From positions 3,670,749-3,734,748 of the forward strand of contig NZ_KQ033919.1 in NCBI RefSeq assembly GCF_000969825.1: 64,000 nt of DNA, given 5' to 3'. The position numbers and the translations under genes were made by a program. The first letter of the stretch is position 1; the number at the start of each line of letters is the position of its first letter. A model generated the notes under the pieces. It saw only the letters and a list, made by a program, of their open reading frames with translations, had not been told where the DNA came from and did not search any database. This DNA is from Parabacteroides gordonii MS-1 = DSM 23371 (GTDB taxonomy: Bacteria; Bacteroidota; Bacteroidia; Bacteroidales; Tannerellaceae). Below are positions 36,001 through 43,141 of this stretch, in pieces.

Positions 36001-36513
36001 AGCAGCCTGAATACGTACACCGGTAGCTTTACCGTAAAGTCCGGTTGCAATGTTTGAACCGCCAGTTCTGGTTAATTCTTCAGATGATACATTACTTACG
36101 GCATAACCTAATTTCTTGGCATCTTTCTTGATACCCAAAGCTGTTACGACAACTTCGTCCAGCTTCTGAGTGTCTTCTGCTAGTTTAATGTTTAATGAAG
36201 ATTGGCCAGTGTAGGTGACTTCCTGAGTAGCATATCCGATAAAAGAAATCTGGATAATGTCTCCCTTTTTTACTCCTTCCAGGTTGAATTTACCATCCAT
36301 ATCGGTAATACTACCGTGAGTGGTTCCTTTGATCACTACTGATGCTCCGGCAACAGGTCCGAAATCATCTTCTACAACACCGCTTACTTTACCACTTTGT
36401 TGGGTAATAGCAGTTTCGTGCTTTTCTGGCGCTAAGTCTGCATATACACTTGTAGGAAGTGTTATTGCTCCTGCGACAAGAATTAAGCTGACAGGTTTGA
36501 AGTGTTTCAACAT
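33073..36513 (-). CDS. SusC/RagA TonB-dependent receptor of the second pair
   Basis: A 1,146-residue outer-membrane transporter: signal peptide about 1-25 (ending VYA-DL), carboxypeptidase-regulatory-like domain (about 42-115, VSGVVEDDFGPVAGASVVIKGT), TonB box KLDEVVVTALG, plug with VSISVRGLSSITGNTQPLIIMDGVP, and a barrel ending GFSVRANF. There is no STN domain, so it cannot signal through a FecR/sigma pair. Expression is more likely set by the upstream region, which carries AGTTC-N5-GAACT inverted repeats typical of invertible promoters. Its SusD partner follows after 37 bases. Compared with the other SusC in this window, its plug/barrel sequence is quite divergent. Confidence 0.94.
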   Translation of the reverse strand: MLKHFKPVSLILVAGAITLPTSVYADLAPEKHETAITQQSGKVSGVVEDDFGPVAGASVVIKGTTHGSITDMDGKFNLEGVKKGDIIQISFIGYATQEVTYTGQSSLNIKLAEDTQKLDEVVVTALGIKKDAKKLGYAVSNVSSEELTRTGGSNIATGLYGKATGVRIQAAPGGGTSAVSISVRGLSSITGNTQPLIIMDGVPLHNSNTNNDGYWGNQRINSNGMVDINPEDVENISILKGAAASALYGSEAANGVVMITTKKAKAGSGTQIDFSANVSFDKVAYMPEIQKEYGPGYDNSQLGNDSQEALTGFRQLRVDRNGNAIVTPNRETYYSWGAKYDPSKMVTYFDGTQRAFAPIDNNQWADIFRTGVNQTYNLSLTNSSEKNNVRFSYTYNDVKAMQLNSNNHKHNFNLNGTFNVTNTIKLNYTATYQNQFIKNRPYRISRLTNNFSGMFGGFTDVAYIRDHTVTSLGYQNSTSSYNGGTSDTLTPDEQFLYTPMGSTSLMSEYFWNIMGKEQLEEHQRFIGAVNPTWEIIPGLTLNGRVAADLTVDKIENKNRAENAHVFSTNGQYSDSYGLNNSRYQIVYSDVMLMFDRTFNELHNVTANLGWTARQESYYKSDVSTSQGLTQENWFHLNASVGTKNASMTKQDLLKTGAFLTASYGYNGWGFLEGSIRQEKTSTLKKGNNSFWYPSASASVLYTELLKDQMPTWWNYGKVRASYGIVGNAPELYRAVLAFKQESLLRGSTYSYNYIDKSIGNESIKPETKYEFEIGLENKFFGNRLGMEFNFYSNTIKDQILQTTSAASMGAQSMLMNVGELSNKGVEFSVYGTPIENKDWKWDLRANVAWNKNTVKKLADGLDVLNHSDIDGGAASLESHVGESMGDWYTYTWKTDENGNYIVGSNGLYITDTSERHKVGNAMPKVTGGFGTSLSYKNFTLDMAFDFRFGGDVLNTPWQYMMAVGNITDAVGVRDHSTGGLFYYCDTEKMDDKGSIHIVNPSEVSNYKRGETMINGHYVWDNGLILPGVKEDGTPNDIIVTQMEANVSQYGWGTGASMSYQDAIQKNSYIKCREISLGYTLPKDLTKKFACNNLMVSAFVRNPFYVYRTLKLFDSETTDGTNWIYQAQLGGSTASARTFGFSVRANF

Positions 36514-37125
36514 AATTAATGAGTTTATTGATAATAATACTAGTGTTAGTGGAGTTGCTTTAGATTTGACGTTTATTGATGTTTTTGATCTTAGTTCTAA
36601 AAGAACTATGGTGTGATGTAAGCAGAAAACATCTAATTATCAATAGTATTCTATTGGTTAAGTAAGGTTAAAAGCTTTTTTTTATAACATTGGTTCATAT
36701 GAATTACTTTCTGTTTATCTATCTGGCATTAATAAATATTGTTTAATATGAATAGGAGGATATTACGATTAACATACAAATTTATAATGATATCAAAATG
36801 TACAATATGAATATAATCAAAGGATAAGATTTGTAGTCAGATTGAATGCTGATTATTTTCTTTGTTATTGTTGAAGTTGTTAAAAACAAAGCATAATATA
36901 TCTTTTTTTGACGTAAAATAACAGTGTTTGATAATTTATTAATATATTTGCGCCGGATATTTAGTACGGAGTTCTTTTAGAACTATGGCTTTTTTTAGGG
37001 TTATGTATCTTCTTTTTTATAAAAAAACAATAAGTAGGATGTGGTAGAGAAATTGTAATACGGAAAATAAGAAGGACGAAATATTTCGTCCCCTAATTGT
37101 CAATTGATAGATAAAAAGATGGAAG
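36514..37125. promoter_or_regulatory. Putative invertible promoter region upstream of the second susC
   Basis: This 612-base AT-rich interval has no gene. The sites AGTTCTAAAAGAACT (36593-36607) and AGTTCTTTTAGAACT (36970-36984) are exact 15-base inverted copies of each other, 362 bases apart. A consensus -7 box, TATATTTG (36943-36950), points away from susC in this orientation, 19 bases inside the right repeat. Inversion would place it at about 36627-36634, pointing at susC about 115 bases from its ATG. A weaker leftward candidate (CAAATTTA, 36777-36784) also exists. The promoter may therefore be captured in the OFF state. Confidence 0.65.
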
Positions 37126-37650
37126 TTAACGATTGTTTTCTTTGTAAATTTCAATTGCTTTCTTTATTGATATCAATCCGAAGTCATCCGCTTTCAGCTC
37201 TTCCTCTTTCAAAATAACAATTTCAGCTGCATCGTCTTCTGCATGAGCGTTGTTGAAGTTTTCTACATGGCATTCGAAAAACATATCTATCGTGTGTACT
37301 TCAAAACCGCAATATGGATAAAGGTTAGGAATAGAAAACAGGTAACAGCATTCGGTGATATCCAGTCCTGTTTCTTCTTTCACTTCGCGATGTGCTGCTT
37401 CTTCAGCCGATTCATGCATGTCGACAAAACCTCCCGGCAAATCGAGTGTTCCTTTGGCCGGATCCTTCGCACGACGTACCAATAAAACTTCCCCGGCTGC
37501 GTTACGGATAAAACAGGCTACTGCCGATGAGGGGTTAAAATAATAGACGAAACCGCAAGTGGTACACATTTTGGCCTTCTCGTTACGTTCGACGAATGTT
37601 TTGGCACCACATTTCGGACAATAGATAAACTGATGTAAAGGATGACTCAT
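37126..37650 (-). CDS. NUDIX hydrolase with N-terminal zinc ribbon
   Basis: A 174-residue cytoplasmic enzyme. Residues 11-33 form a zinc ribbon (CPKCG ... CTTCG). The NUDIX box GGFVDMHESAEEAAHREVKEETGL fits GX5EX7REUXEEXGU exactly. The combination of zinc ribbon and NUDIX domain recalls NADH pyrophosphatase NudC, but it lacks the SQPWPFPxS motif, so a general NUDIX pyrophosphohydrolase acting on NDP-X is the safer call. It lies downstream of rokA (same strand), separated from it by a terminator-like hairpin, so it may be transcribed separately. Confidence 0.88.
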   Translation of the reverse strand: MSHPLHQFIYCPKCGAKTFVERNEKAKMCTTCGFVYYFNPSSAVACFIRNAAGEVLLVRRAKDPAKGTLDLPGGFVDMHESAEEAAHREVKEETGLDITECCYLFSIPNLYPYCGFEVHTIDMFFECHVENFNNAHAEDDAAEIVILKEEELKADDFGLISIKKAIEIYKENNR

Positions 37651-37664
37651 ATTATTAATATATA

Positions 37665-37707
37665 TATAATGTATATAAACAAATAAGGGCGGCCTGAAGC
37701 CGCCCTC
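37665..37707 (-). terminator. Terminator downstream of rokA
   Basis: AGGGCGGC and GCCGCCCT form a perfect 8-base stem with a 5-base loop, followed on the minus strand by a T-rich run. A second small GGGG/CCCC hairpin lies just inside (about 37713-37725). Confidence 0.8.
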
Positions 37708-37737
37708 GATCTGGGGCTGAACCCCGTTGAAATACGA

Positions 37738-38703
37738 TTACTCTTTTACTTCCCAACCTAATGCGCTGGCACCGAGTACAGCTGCATCGCTTTCTTTCAA
37801 TTGAGAGAAAAGCAGTTTAGTTTTACCTTCGTATACTTTCAGCATATTCTTTTCCATAGAACGTTTGATCGGATTCATGATCAGATCGCCTGCCTTGGTC
37901 AGACCGCCGAACAGAATGATTGCTTCCGGGCTTGAGAATGCAACAGCATCAGCAAAAGCTTCACCCAGGATGTTTCCTGTGAATTCGAAGATTTCAAGAG
38001 CCAGCTTATCATTCTTCATAGCTGCTTCATATACATCTTTTGAAGTGATTTCGTCCGGATCGAGTTCGCGCAATAAACTGTCGTCCTTACGGATTTCCAG
38101 ATATTCACGGGCTGTACGAGCCACACCTGTTGCCGAAGCATACGTTTCCAAACATCCCTGACGACCACAACCGCAAGGACGTCCGTTGTTACGACGCATG
38201 ATTACGTGACCCAATTCACCGGCAAATCCATCGTGTCCGTAAACCAGGTTACCACCGATAACGATACCGCTACCAACTCCTGTTCCCAGTGTGATTACGA
38301 TAAAGTCTTTCAGACCACGAGCTGCACCATAAGTCATTTCACCAATCGCAGCAGCGTTGGCATCATTTGTTAATGCTACAGGAATACCACCGATTTGTTC
38401 GCTGATCAACTGAGCCAAAGGAATTTTACCCTTCCACGGAAGGTTTGGGGCAAATTCGATACAGCCGTTGAAGAAGTTACCATTAGGAGCTCCTACGCCT
38501 ACACCTTTGATTTTGTCGGGACCACCGGCCTGATCGATTACTTGTAGCAAACCTTGACCAAGTTCTGATACATACTCATCGATATCAGTATATTTACCTG
38601 TTTTGATTGATCCACTGTACAAAATTGTACCTCTCGCATCTACTACTCCAAAAACAGTATTGGTACCGCCTATATCAATACCTACTACATAAGGCTTCTC
38701 CAT
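37738..38703 (-). CDS. rokA: ROK family glucokinase/hexokinase
   Basis: A 321-residue cytoplasmic sugar kinase. The phosphate-binding loop is GIDIGGTNTVFG (about 8-19). The catalytic segment is TNDANAAAIGE, the second glycine loop is LGTGVGSGIVIGG, and the ROK zinc site is GHVIM..GRPCGCGRQGCLETYAS (His and three Cys). It phosphorylates glucose, and in Bacteroides fragilis RokA also handles other hexoses. It is monocistronic, with a well-matched promoter upstream (CAAATATA and CAAT on the + strand). It has the usual length and intact motifs. Confidence 0.92.
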   Translation of the reverse strand: MEKPYVVGIDIGGTNTVFGVVDARGTILYSGSIKTGKYTDIDEYVSELGQGLLQVIDQAGGPDKIKGVGVGAPNGNFFNGCIEFAPNLPWKGKIPLAQLISEQIGGIPVALTNDANAAAIGEMTYGAARGLKDFIVITLGTGVGSGIVIGGNLVYGHDGFAGELGHVIMRRNNGRPCGCGRQGCLETYASATGVARTAREYLEIRKDDSLLRELDPDEITSKDVYEAAMKNDKLALEIFEFTGNILGEAFADAVAFSSPEAIILFGGLTKAGDLIMNPIKRSMEKNMLKVYEGKTKLLFSQLKESDAAVLGASALGWEVKE

Positions 38704-38743
38704 GATTTTATATTTATGATTAATAATGAGTTTTTCTGGAAAG

Positions 38744-38773
38744 CAAATATAAGAGGAATATGGTTAGCTGCAA
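38744..38773 (-). promoter_or_regulatory. rokA promoter
   Basis: On the coding strand, TTG (complement of 38771-38773), a 19-base spacer, and TATATTTG (complement of 38744-38751) match the Bacteroidales -33/-7 consensus. The leader is about 35 bases. Confidence 0.6.
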
Positions 38774-38912
38774 TGATTTTCTTTAAAAAAATGCGTAATG
38801 ATGTTTTATTTCATCTATTACAATAAATGAAAGATTGCTTGTAGGTTGGATCAAAATATGTCATTTTCAGTTTTTTTCTGCATTCTGGTACCGCTTCATT
38901 GAATGTTTATTT

Positions 38913-38920
38913 TACCTTTG
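38913..38920 (+). promoter_or_regulatory. -7 element of the GyrI-like gene
   Basis: TACCTTTG matches TAnnTTTG, 20 bases before the ATG at 38940. A -33 TTG was not found at the ideal distance. Confidence 0.4.
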
Positions 38921-38939
38921 GTAAATTCTTAACCCATTA

Positions 38940-39425
38940 ATGAATAACACTATGCCACAGGTTTCAGATATACGGCTCATGGTCCGGGCGGAACAGCCTG
39001 TTTTATCGGCCCGCATGAAAGCCAGCTATAAAGATATGGAACGGCTGTTTGCCGAAAAACGCGAAGTCGCACTGTCACTTCTCCGGCCGACCGGAGTATA
39101 TATGACCGATGTCCCTTTTATTATTTACTACGATTACCTGGATCTGGATATACATAATCTGGATATAGAGATCTGTTTCCCTCTTTCTACCTGGATGGAA
39201 GGTAACGAGAGCCTGCAATCACGCATCATCCCTGAAACGAAAGTAGTCCATTGTTTGTTCAAAGGCGATTATGATGAAATGGATTATCTGTATGGGGAAA
39301 TGACGGCCTGGATCATGCAGAAGGGATATGAACCCGAAGGTACGGCCTATGAATTTTACTATAAGAAGAAGGAGCAGACGTATGAAGAACGGTTGACCAA
39401 AATTGTATTGCCGGTAAAAGGCTGA
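38940..39425 (+). CDS. GyrI-like small-molecule-binding domain protein
   Basis: A 161-residue stand-alone protein of the SOUL/GyrI-like (AraC effector-binding) fold. Strands at the start (VLSARMKAS), then the helix-rich YKDMERLFAEKREVALSLL, then PFIIYYDYLDLDIHNLDIEICFPL, VVHCLFKGDYDEMDYLYGEMTAWI and AYEFYYKKKEQ make up the two SHS2-like repeats. There is no DNA-binding domain, so it may bind or sequester a ligand and act independently of transcription. It is divergently transcribed from rokA. The ligand is unknown. Confidence 0.75.
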   Translation: MNNTMPQVSDIRLMVRAEQPVLSARMKASYKDMERLFAEKREVALSLLRPTGVYMTDVPFIIYYDYLDLDIHNLDIEICFPLSTWMEGNESLQSRIIPETKVVHCLFKGDYDEMDYLYGEMTAWIMQKGYEPEGTAYEFYYKKKEQTYEERLTKIVLPVKG

Positions 39426-39461
39426 TACAATTTTGGTGCAAGATGATTGGTATGCTGTCTT

Positions 39462-39839
39462 TTATCTGGCTGGCAGAACCTCGATCCAGTAATCGTCGGG
39501 ATCGTTGATGAAATATAGCCCCATAGCCGTATTCTCATAACATACGCAGTCCATTTCCTTATGGAATTTGCGTACTTCGTCGTAATCACCGGCTACACGG
39601 AAGCAGAGATGACTTTCGTTGTCTCCCAGTTCGTAGGGGGCGTTGCGGTCTTTCAGCCAGGTCAGTTCCAGCAGGAATCCCGTCTGATCGTCCGTCAGGT
39701 AAACGAGGACGAAAGAGCCGTCCTGTGCCTCTTTGCGGTGATGTTCTTTTAGCCCGAGTGCCTTATTATAGAAAGCGATACTTCTGTCGAGGTCGAGAAC
39801 ATTGATGTTGAAATGATCGAATTTACTTTTAATTTCCAT
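39462..39839 (-). CDS. VOC family protein (glyoxalase-like)
   Basis: A 125-residue protein with the two beta-alpha-beta-beta-beta modules of the vicinal oxygen chelate fold. Metal-ligand candidates occur in the right places: His in FDHFNINV (residue 8), Glu in GFLLELTW, His in NESHLCFRV and Glu in YWIEVLPAR. This is the H/E/H/E set of glyoxalase I-type enzymes, so a lactoylglutathione lyase-like activity is possible. Bacteroidota usually lack glutathione, so another thiol or substrate is likely. It is transcribed in the same direction as, and 18 bases downstream of, the MBL-fold gene, so the two may be co-expressed. Confidence 0.85.
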   Translation of the reverse strand: MEIKSKFDHFNINVLDLDRSIAFYNKALGLKEHHRKEAQDGSFVLVYLTDDQTGFLLELTWLKDRNAPYELGDNESHLCFRVAGDYDEVRKFHKEMDCVCYENTAMGLYFINDPDDYWIEVLPAR

Positions 39840-39857
39840 GATTGTTTTCTTTATAAA

Positions 39858-40580
39858 TTAAAAATCAGTGCCTTCTCCGGGTACGGACAACAAGATATAA
39901 CGGCAGCCTTTCGACTCGGCGTAAGGGCCGAAAGCCATTACTTCGGCCGGCCGTTCCCAGAAATGCATGGGGACTAAAACGTCTGTCTTTATCCTGTCGA
40001 CAAATTGCTGGGCTCCCCGCATAAAATCCGTCCCGATACGCGGATCGACAGGAAACATGGCCAGATGCAGATGATTGGTCGTTTCGGCCAGTGTATTCAG
40101 TTCATGCAGGTAGTCGCCTTCTGCTTTGGCCACTTCCGCAGGTGTCGATTCATCTTTCCAATGCCAGTTATTCAGATCGCCAGCATGGAAAAGTTTTTTC
40201 CCATCACAATCTATCAGGAAAGAAATACCCACATCGGTAGAACCGAAAGCCTGGATGCGGATGTTTTCATCCTCAAACACGTCTCCCTTCTTCAGGTATA
40301 ACGCATCTTCGGGTTTAGCCCTGCGCCTTTTCAGTATGTCTTTGGAGAATATATACTTGATATCCTTTTTTATCTTTTTCCATTCGAGTATTTCCGGGTT
40401 GAAATGGTCGGGATGGAAATGTGACGATAATATATATAATGTACCGGGACGGTGAAGCAGTTCGTCATGAACGAAGCCTGTGTCCGGTGTCTTTCCCGTA
40501 TCTTGGAAATAATCTATCAGGATGGCATATCCTTCCGCTTCGATGGCAAATCCGCTATGGTAGATATAAGTAAGTCTCAT
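39858..40580 (-). CDS. MBL-fold metallo-hydrolase (UlaG-like)
   Basis: I use the ATG of MRLTYIYHSGFAIEAEG at 40580, which has the purine-rich sequence AAGAAGAAG just upstream; a longer frame to 40652 lacks support. It is 240 residues. The metallo-beta-lactamase motif is SSHFHPDHFNP (HxHxDH), with further metal ligands in HAGDLNN and MHFW. It resembles the UlaG/YcbL-like group of cytoplasmic hydrolases (lactonase or phosphodiesterase). It lacks a signal peptide. The substrate is unknown. The VOC gene follows 18 bases downstream. Confidence 0.85.
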   Translation of the reverse strand: MRLTYIYHSGFAIEAEGYAILIDYFQDTGKTPDTGFVHDELLHRPGTLYILSSHFHPDHFNPEILEWKKIKKDIKYIFSKDILKRRRAKPEDALYLKKGDVFEDENIRIQAFGSTDVGISFLIDCDGKKLFHAGDLNNWHWKDESTPAEVAKAEGDYLHELNTLAETTNHLHLAMFPVDPRIGTDFMRGAQQFVDRIKTDVLVPMHFWERPAEVMAFGPYAESKGCRYILLSVPGEGTDF

Positions 40581-41175
40581 AATCTTCTTCTTGTTTGTTG
40601 ATCTGTAATAAAAACACGGGAATCGCCGCTTTGGTTGTTTCGGCGGGTACAAATATACAAAAGGATTTCGATGAATTTTTATTTACTATGCGTACTAATC
40701 CCAATTACTATACATACTAATTCAAATTAGTATGGCGACTAATCAGCTGTTGATAACCGTCAGCCGTATGGTTGATAATCGTTGGCCGCTTGGCTGATAA
40801 TTGTCAACCATACGGCCGATAATTATCAGCCGCTGATTTGTTCCGTTCCCAATATAATAAATAAAGCAATAAGTTATTCATAAACAAGGGAGTAAAATGA
40901 TTGAACCTCATGTTAAAAAAGAGAATTCTTAAAAAGTCTCATTGTTTTTATATTAGCGGATATGCAGTATAAATAGTATCAGGTCGTTTATTTATTGATG
41001 TGTTTACTTACGTATTCTTACATATCGATAAAAGTAATAGTTAATATGAATTAAAAATTAGTACCTTGCGATACAAGGTATCTTATATAAGCATACATTT
41101 GTTGCGTAGAAATGAAAAAAAGTTCCTTAAACATGTAACATTTTTAGCAATGTGTACGTCTAATAATAAAAAGAA
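40581..41175. other. Intergenic region with palindromic repeats before the MacAB operon
   Basis: This is about 595 bases without a gene. The left part has a CATACTAATT/AATTAGTATG hairpin (about 40713-40734), then a 98-base run of tandem ~22-base palindromic units (40741-40838). The right part is AT-rich and carries the leader of the ABC operon, with a perfect TACCTTG/CAAGGTA hairpin (41062-41080) and a TACATTTG -7 match at 41094-41101. Confidence 0.65.
40741..40838. repeat. Tandem palindromic units (four copies of about 22 bases)
   Basis: Four units follow each other: GTTGATAACCGTCAGCC, GTTGATAATCGTTGGCC, GCTGATAATTGTCAACC and GCCGATAATTATCAGCC, each near-palindromic and joined by ~4-5-base spacers. 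The outer halves (40741-40785 and 40794-40838) are 45-base inverted repeats matching at 34 positions, and 10 of the 11 differences are transitions. The architecture matches the core of the element at 15880-15961. Confidence 0.65.
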
Positions 41176-41877
41176 ATGACAGATATTATGATTCAGCTGA
41201 AAGGAATTAACAAAACGTATTTCAATGGTGCTCCGCTACATGTATTGAAAGGTATAGACCTGGAGATAGAAAAAGGGGAAATGGTTTCCATCATGGGGGC
41301 TTCCGGGTCGGGAAAATCGACACTATTGAATATACTGGGGATATTAGATACTTACGACACCGGTACCTATCATTTGAATGGACAATTGATTCAGAACCTG
41401 AGCGAAACCCGTGCAGCTGAACTTCGTAACCAGATGATCGGCTTTATTTTCCAGTCGTTTAATCTGATCTCTTTTAAAAATGCGATGGAGAATGTCGCCC
41501 TTCCCTTATATTATCAGGGGATAAACCGCAAGAAAAGAAATGCTATGGCAATGGAATACCTCGATATGGTCGGCCTGAAAGATTGGGCGGAGCATATGCC
41601 GAATGAAATGTCCGGGGGACAGAAGCAGCGTGTAGCTATTGCCCGTGCCCTGATTGCCCGGCCGCAGGTGATTCTGGCCGACGAACCTACCGGTGCTCTC
41701 GACAGTGTTACCACGGTAGAGGTAATGGAGCTTTTGCGTAACGTAAATAAAGAAGGTATGACTATGGTGATCGTTACCCACGAGCAATCCGTAGCTGATG
41801 CGACTGAAAAAATCATCCGTGTGAAAGACGGTTTGATTGAAAACATAGAAAAAGGAAAAGGATATGTTCGACTTTGA
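41176..41877 (+). CDS. ABC transporter ATP-binding protein (MacB/LolD-type)
   Basis: A 233-residue ATPase. Walker A is GASGSGKST, followed by the Q-loop FIFQSFNLI, the signature NEMSGGQKQRVAIARALI, Walker B VILADEPTGALD, and the switch His in VIVTHEQ. This is the LolD/MacB-type ATPase that pairs with FtsX-like permeases (mechanotransmission type). Its 3' end overlaps the first permease gene by 14 bases, so they are translationally coupled. Together with the two permeases, the adaptor and the TolC-like gene it forms a tripartite exporter. Confidence 0.94.
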   Translation: MTDIMIQLKGINKTYFNGAPLHVLKGIDLEIEKGEMVSIMGASGSGKSTLLNILGILDTYDTGTYHLNGQLIQNLSETRAAELRNQMIGFIFQSFNLISFKNAMENVALPLYYQGINRKKRNAMAMEYLDMVGLKDWAEHMPNEMSGGQKQRVAIARALIARPQVILADEPTGALDSVTTVEVMELLRNVNKEGMTMVIVTHEQSVADATEKIIRVKDGLIENIEKGKGYVRL

Positions 41878-43129
41878 TAACTTCCGTGAGATTTGGAGTA
41901 CGATCAAAAAGAACAAACTCCGTACGTTCCTCACCGGTTTTTCCGTGGCGTGGGGGATTTTCATGCTGATCGTCTTGCTGGGAGCGGGCAACGGAATGAA
42001 GAACGGTATAATGAAAAACTTCGACCGTTGGGCCGGAAACCGTGTGGAAACATGGCCCCGTTATGCCAGCAAACCTTACAAGGGGATGCAGACAAACCGG
42101 CGTATACAATATAAGGATGACGACCTGGTGGCTTTGAGACAGCAAAATCCTGAAGTGAATCTGGTGTCGGGCGTACTTTACCAGAGCGATACGCTTTCAT
42201 ATAAGGAGGAATATAATACCTATTCTTTGCAAGGTGTCCATCCGGATAAGGCGATCATCGACAAGATTGAAATGACCGTGGGCAACGGGCGTTTTGTCAA
42301 TGAGGTGGATATATTGCAGAAGCGAAAAGTGATCGTGATAAGTCCCCGGATGAAGGAAGTCTTGTTCCGTGGAGAAGACCCGCTGGGTAAATATGTGAAT
42401 GCCAGTGATATTGCTTATCAGGTGATCGGTGTCTATACCGATGAGGATAACAATAACAATGCTCCGGCTTATATTCCTTTTTCTACGGCACAACAACTTT
42501 ACCGTTCGGGCTATGGTCTGGATAATATCATCTTTTCTCTCGACGGTATCAGTTCCAAAGAAGAATATGAGGCTTTCGAGAAACGTTTCCGTGCACAGAT
42601 GGGAAAAAGGCATCGCTTTGATCCTGAAGACTTACGGGCGATCGGTATGTGGAGTACGATTGAAGACTTTGCCATGTTTAACGGAATGCTGAACGGGATA
42701 ACCCTGTTTATCTGGGTGATCGGAATCGGAACATTGGCTGCCGGTATCGTGGGAGTAAGTAATATCATGTTGATCACCGTACGGGAAAGAACCCGCGAGT
42801 TCGGTATCCGTAAAGCGATCGGGGCAACCCCTTTCTCTATCCTGAAACTGATCATCGTGGAGTCGATCCTGATAACGGCCGTCTTCGGCTACTTCGGTAT
42901 GATTACCGGGGTAGGGTTGACGGAAGGGATCAATGCCGTGATGGAAAGTAATAATATGGGGCAGGCCTCTTCGAATGACGATATGAGTATCTTCCTGAAT
43001 CCGACGGTAAGCCTGGGTATTGCCTTGTCGGCTACGGCCCTGATTATTGTGGCCGGTGTGCTGGCTGGTTATTTCCCAGCACGTAAAGCAGTGAAAATTA
43101 CGGCTATCGAAGCCATGAGAAACGAATAA
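41864..43129 (+). CDS. MacB-type permease, first copy
   Basis: A 421-residue inner-membrane protein. An N-terminal membrane helix (about 20-40, FLTGFSVAWGIFMLIVLLGAGNG) precedes a long periplasmic domain (about 45-270) and then three C-terminal helices (WVIGIGTLAAGIVGVSNIMLI, LKLIIVESILITAVFGYFGM, SATALIIVAGVLAGYFPARKA) with the FtsX-type motif TVRERTREFGIRKAIGATP. It overlaps the ATPase gene by 14 bases. It is about 40% similar by eye to the next gene, so two non-identical subunits probably form a heterodimer. Confidence 0.92.
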   Translation: MFDFDNFREIWSTIKKNKLRTFLTGFSVAWGIFMLIVLLGAGNGMKNGIMKNFDRWAGNRVETWPRYASKPYKGMQTNRRIQYKDDDLVALRQQNPEVNLVSGVLYQSDTLSYKEEYNTYSLQGVHPDKAIIDKIEMTVGNGRFVNEVDILQKRKVIVISPRMKEVLFRGEDPLGKYVNASDIAYQVIGVYTDEDNNNNAPAYIPFSTAQQLYRSGYGLDNIIFSLDGISSKEEYEAFEKRFRAQMGKRHRFDPEDLRAIGMWSTIEDFAMFNGMLNGITLFIWVIGIGTLAAGIVGVSNIMLITVRERTREFGIRKAIGATPFSILKLIIVESILITAVFGYFGMITGVGLTEGINAVMESNNMGQASSNDDMSIFLNPTVSLGIALSATALIIVAGVLAGYFPARKAVKITAIEAMRNE

Positions 43130-43141
43130 AACAAGAAAGAT

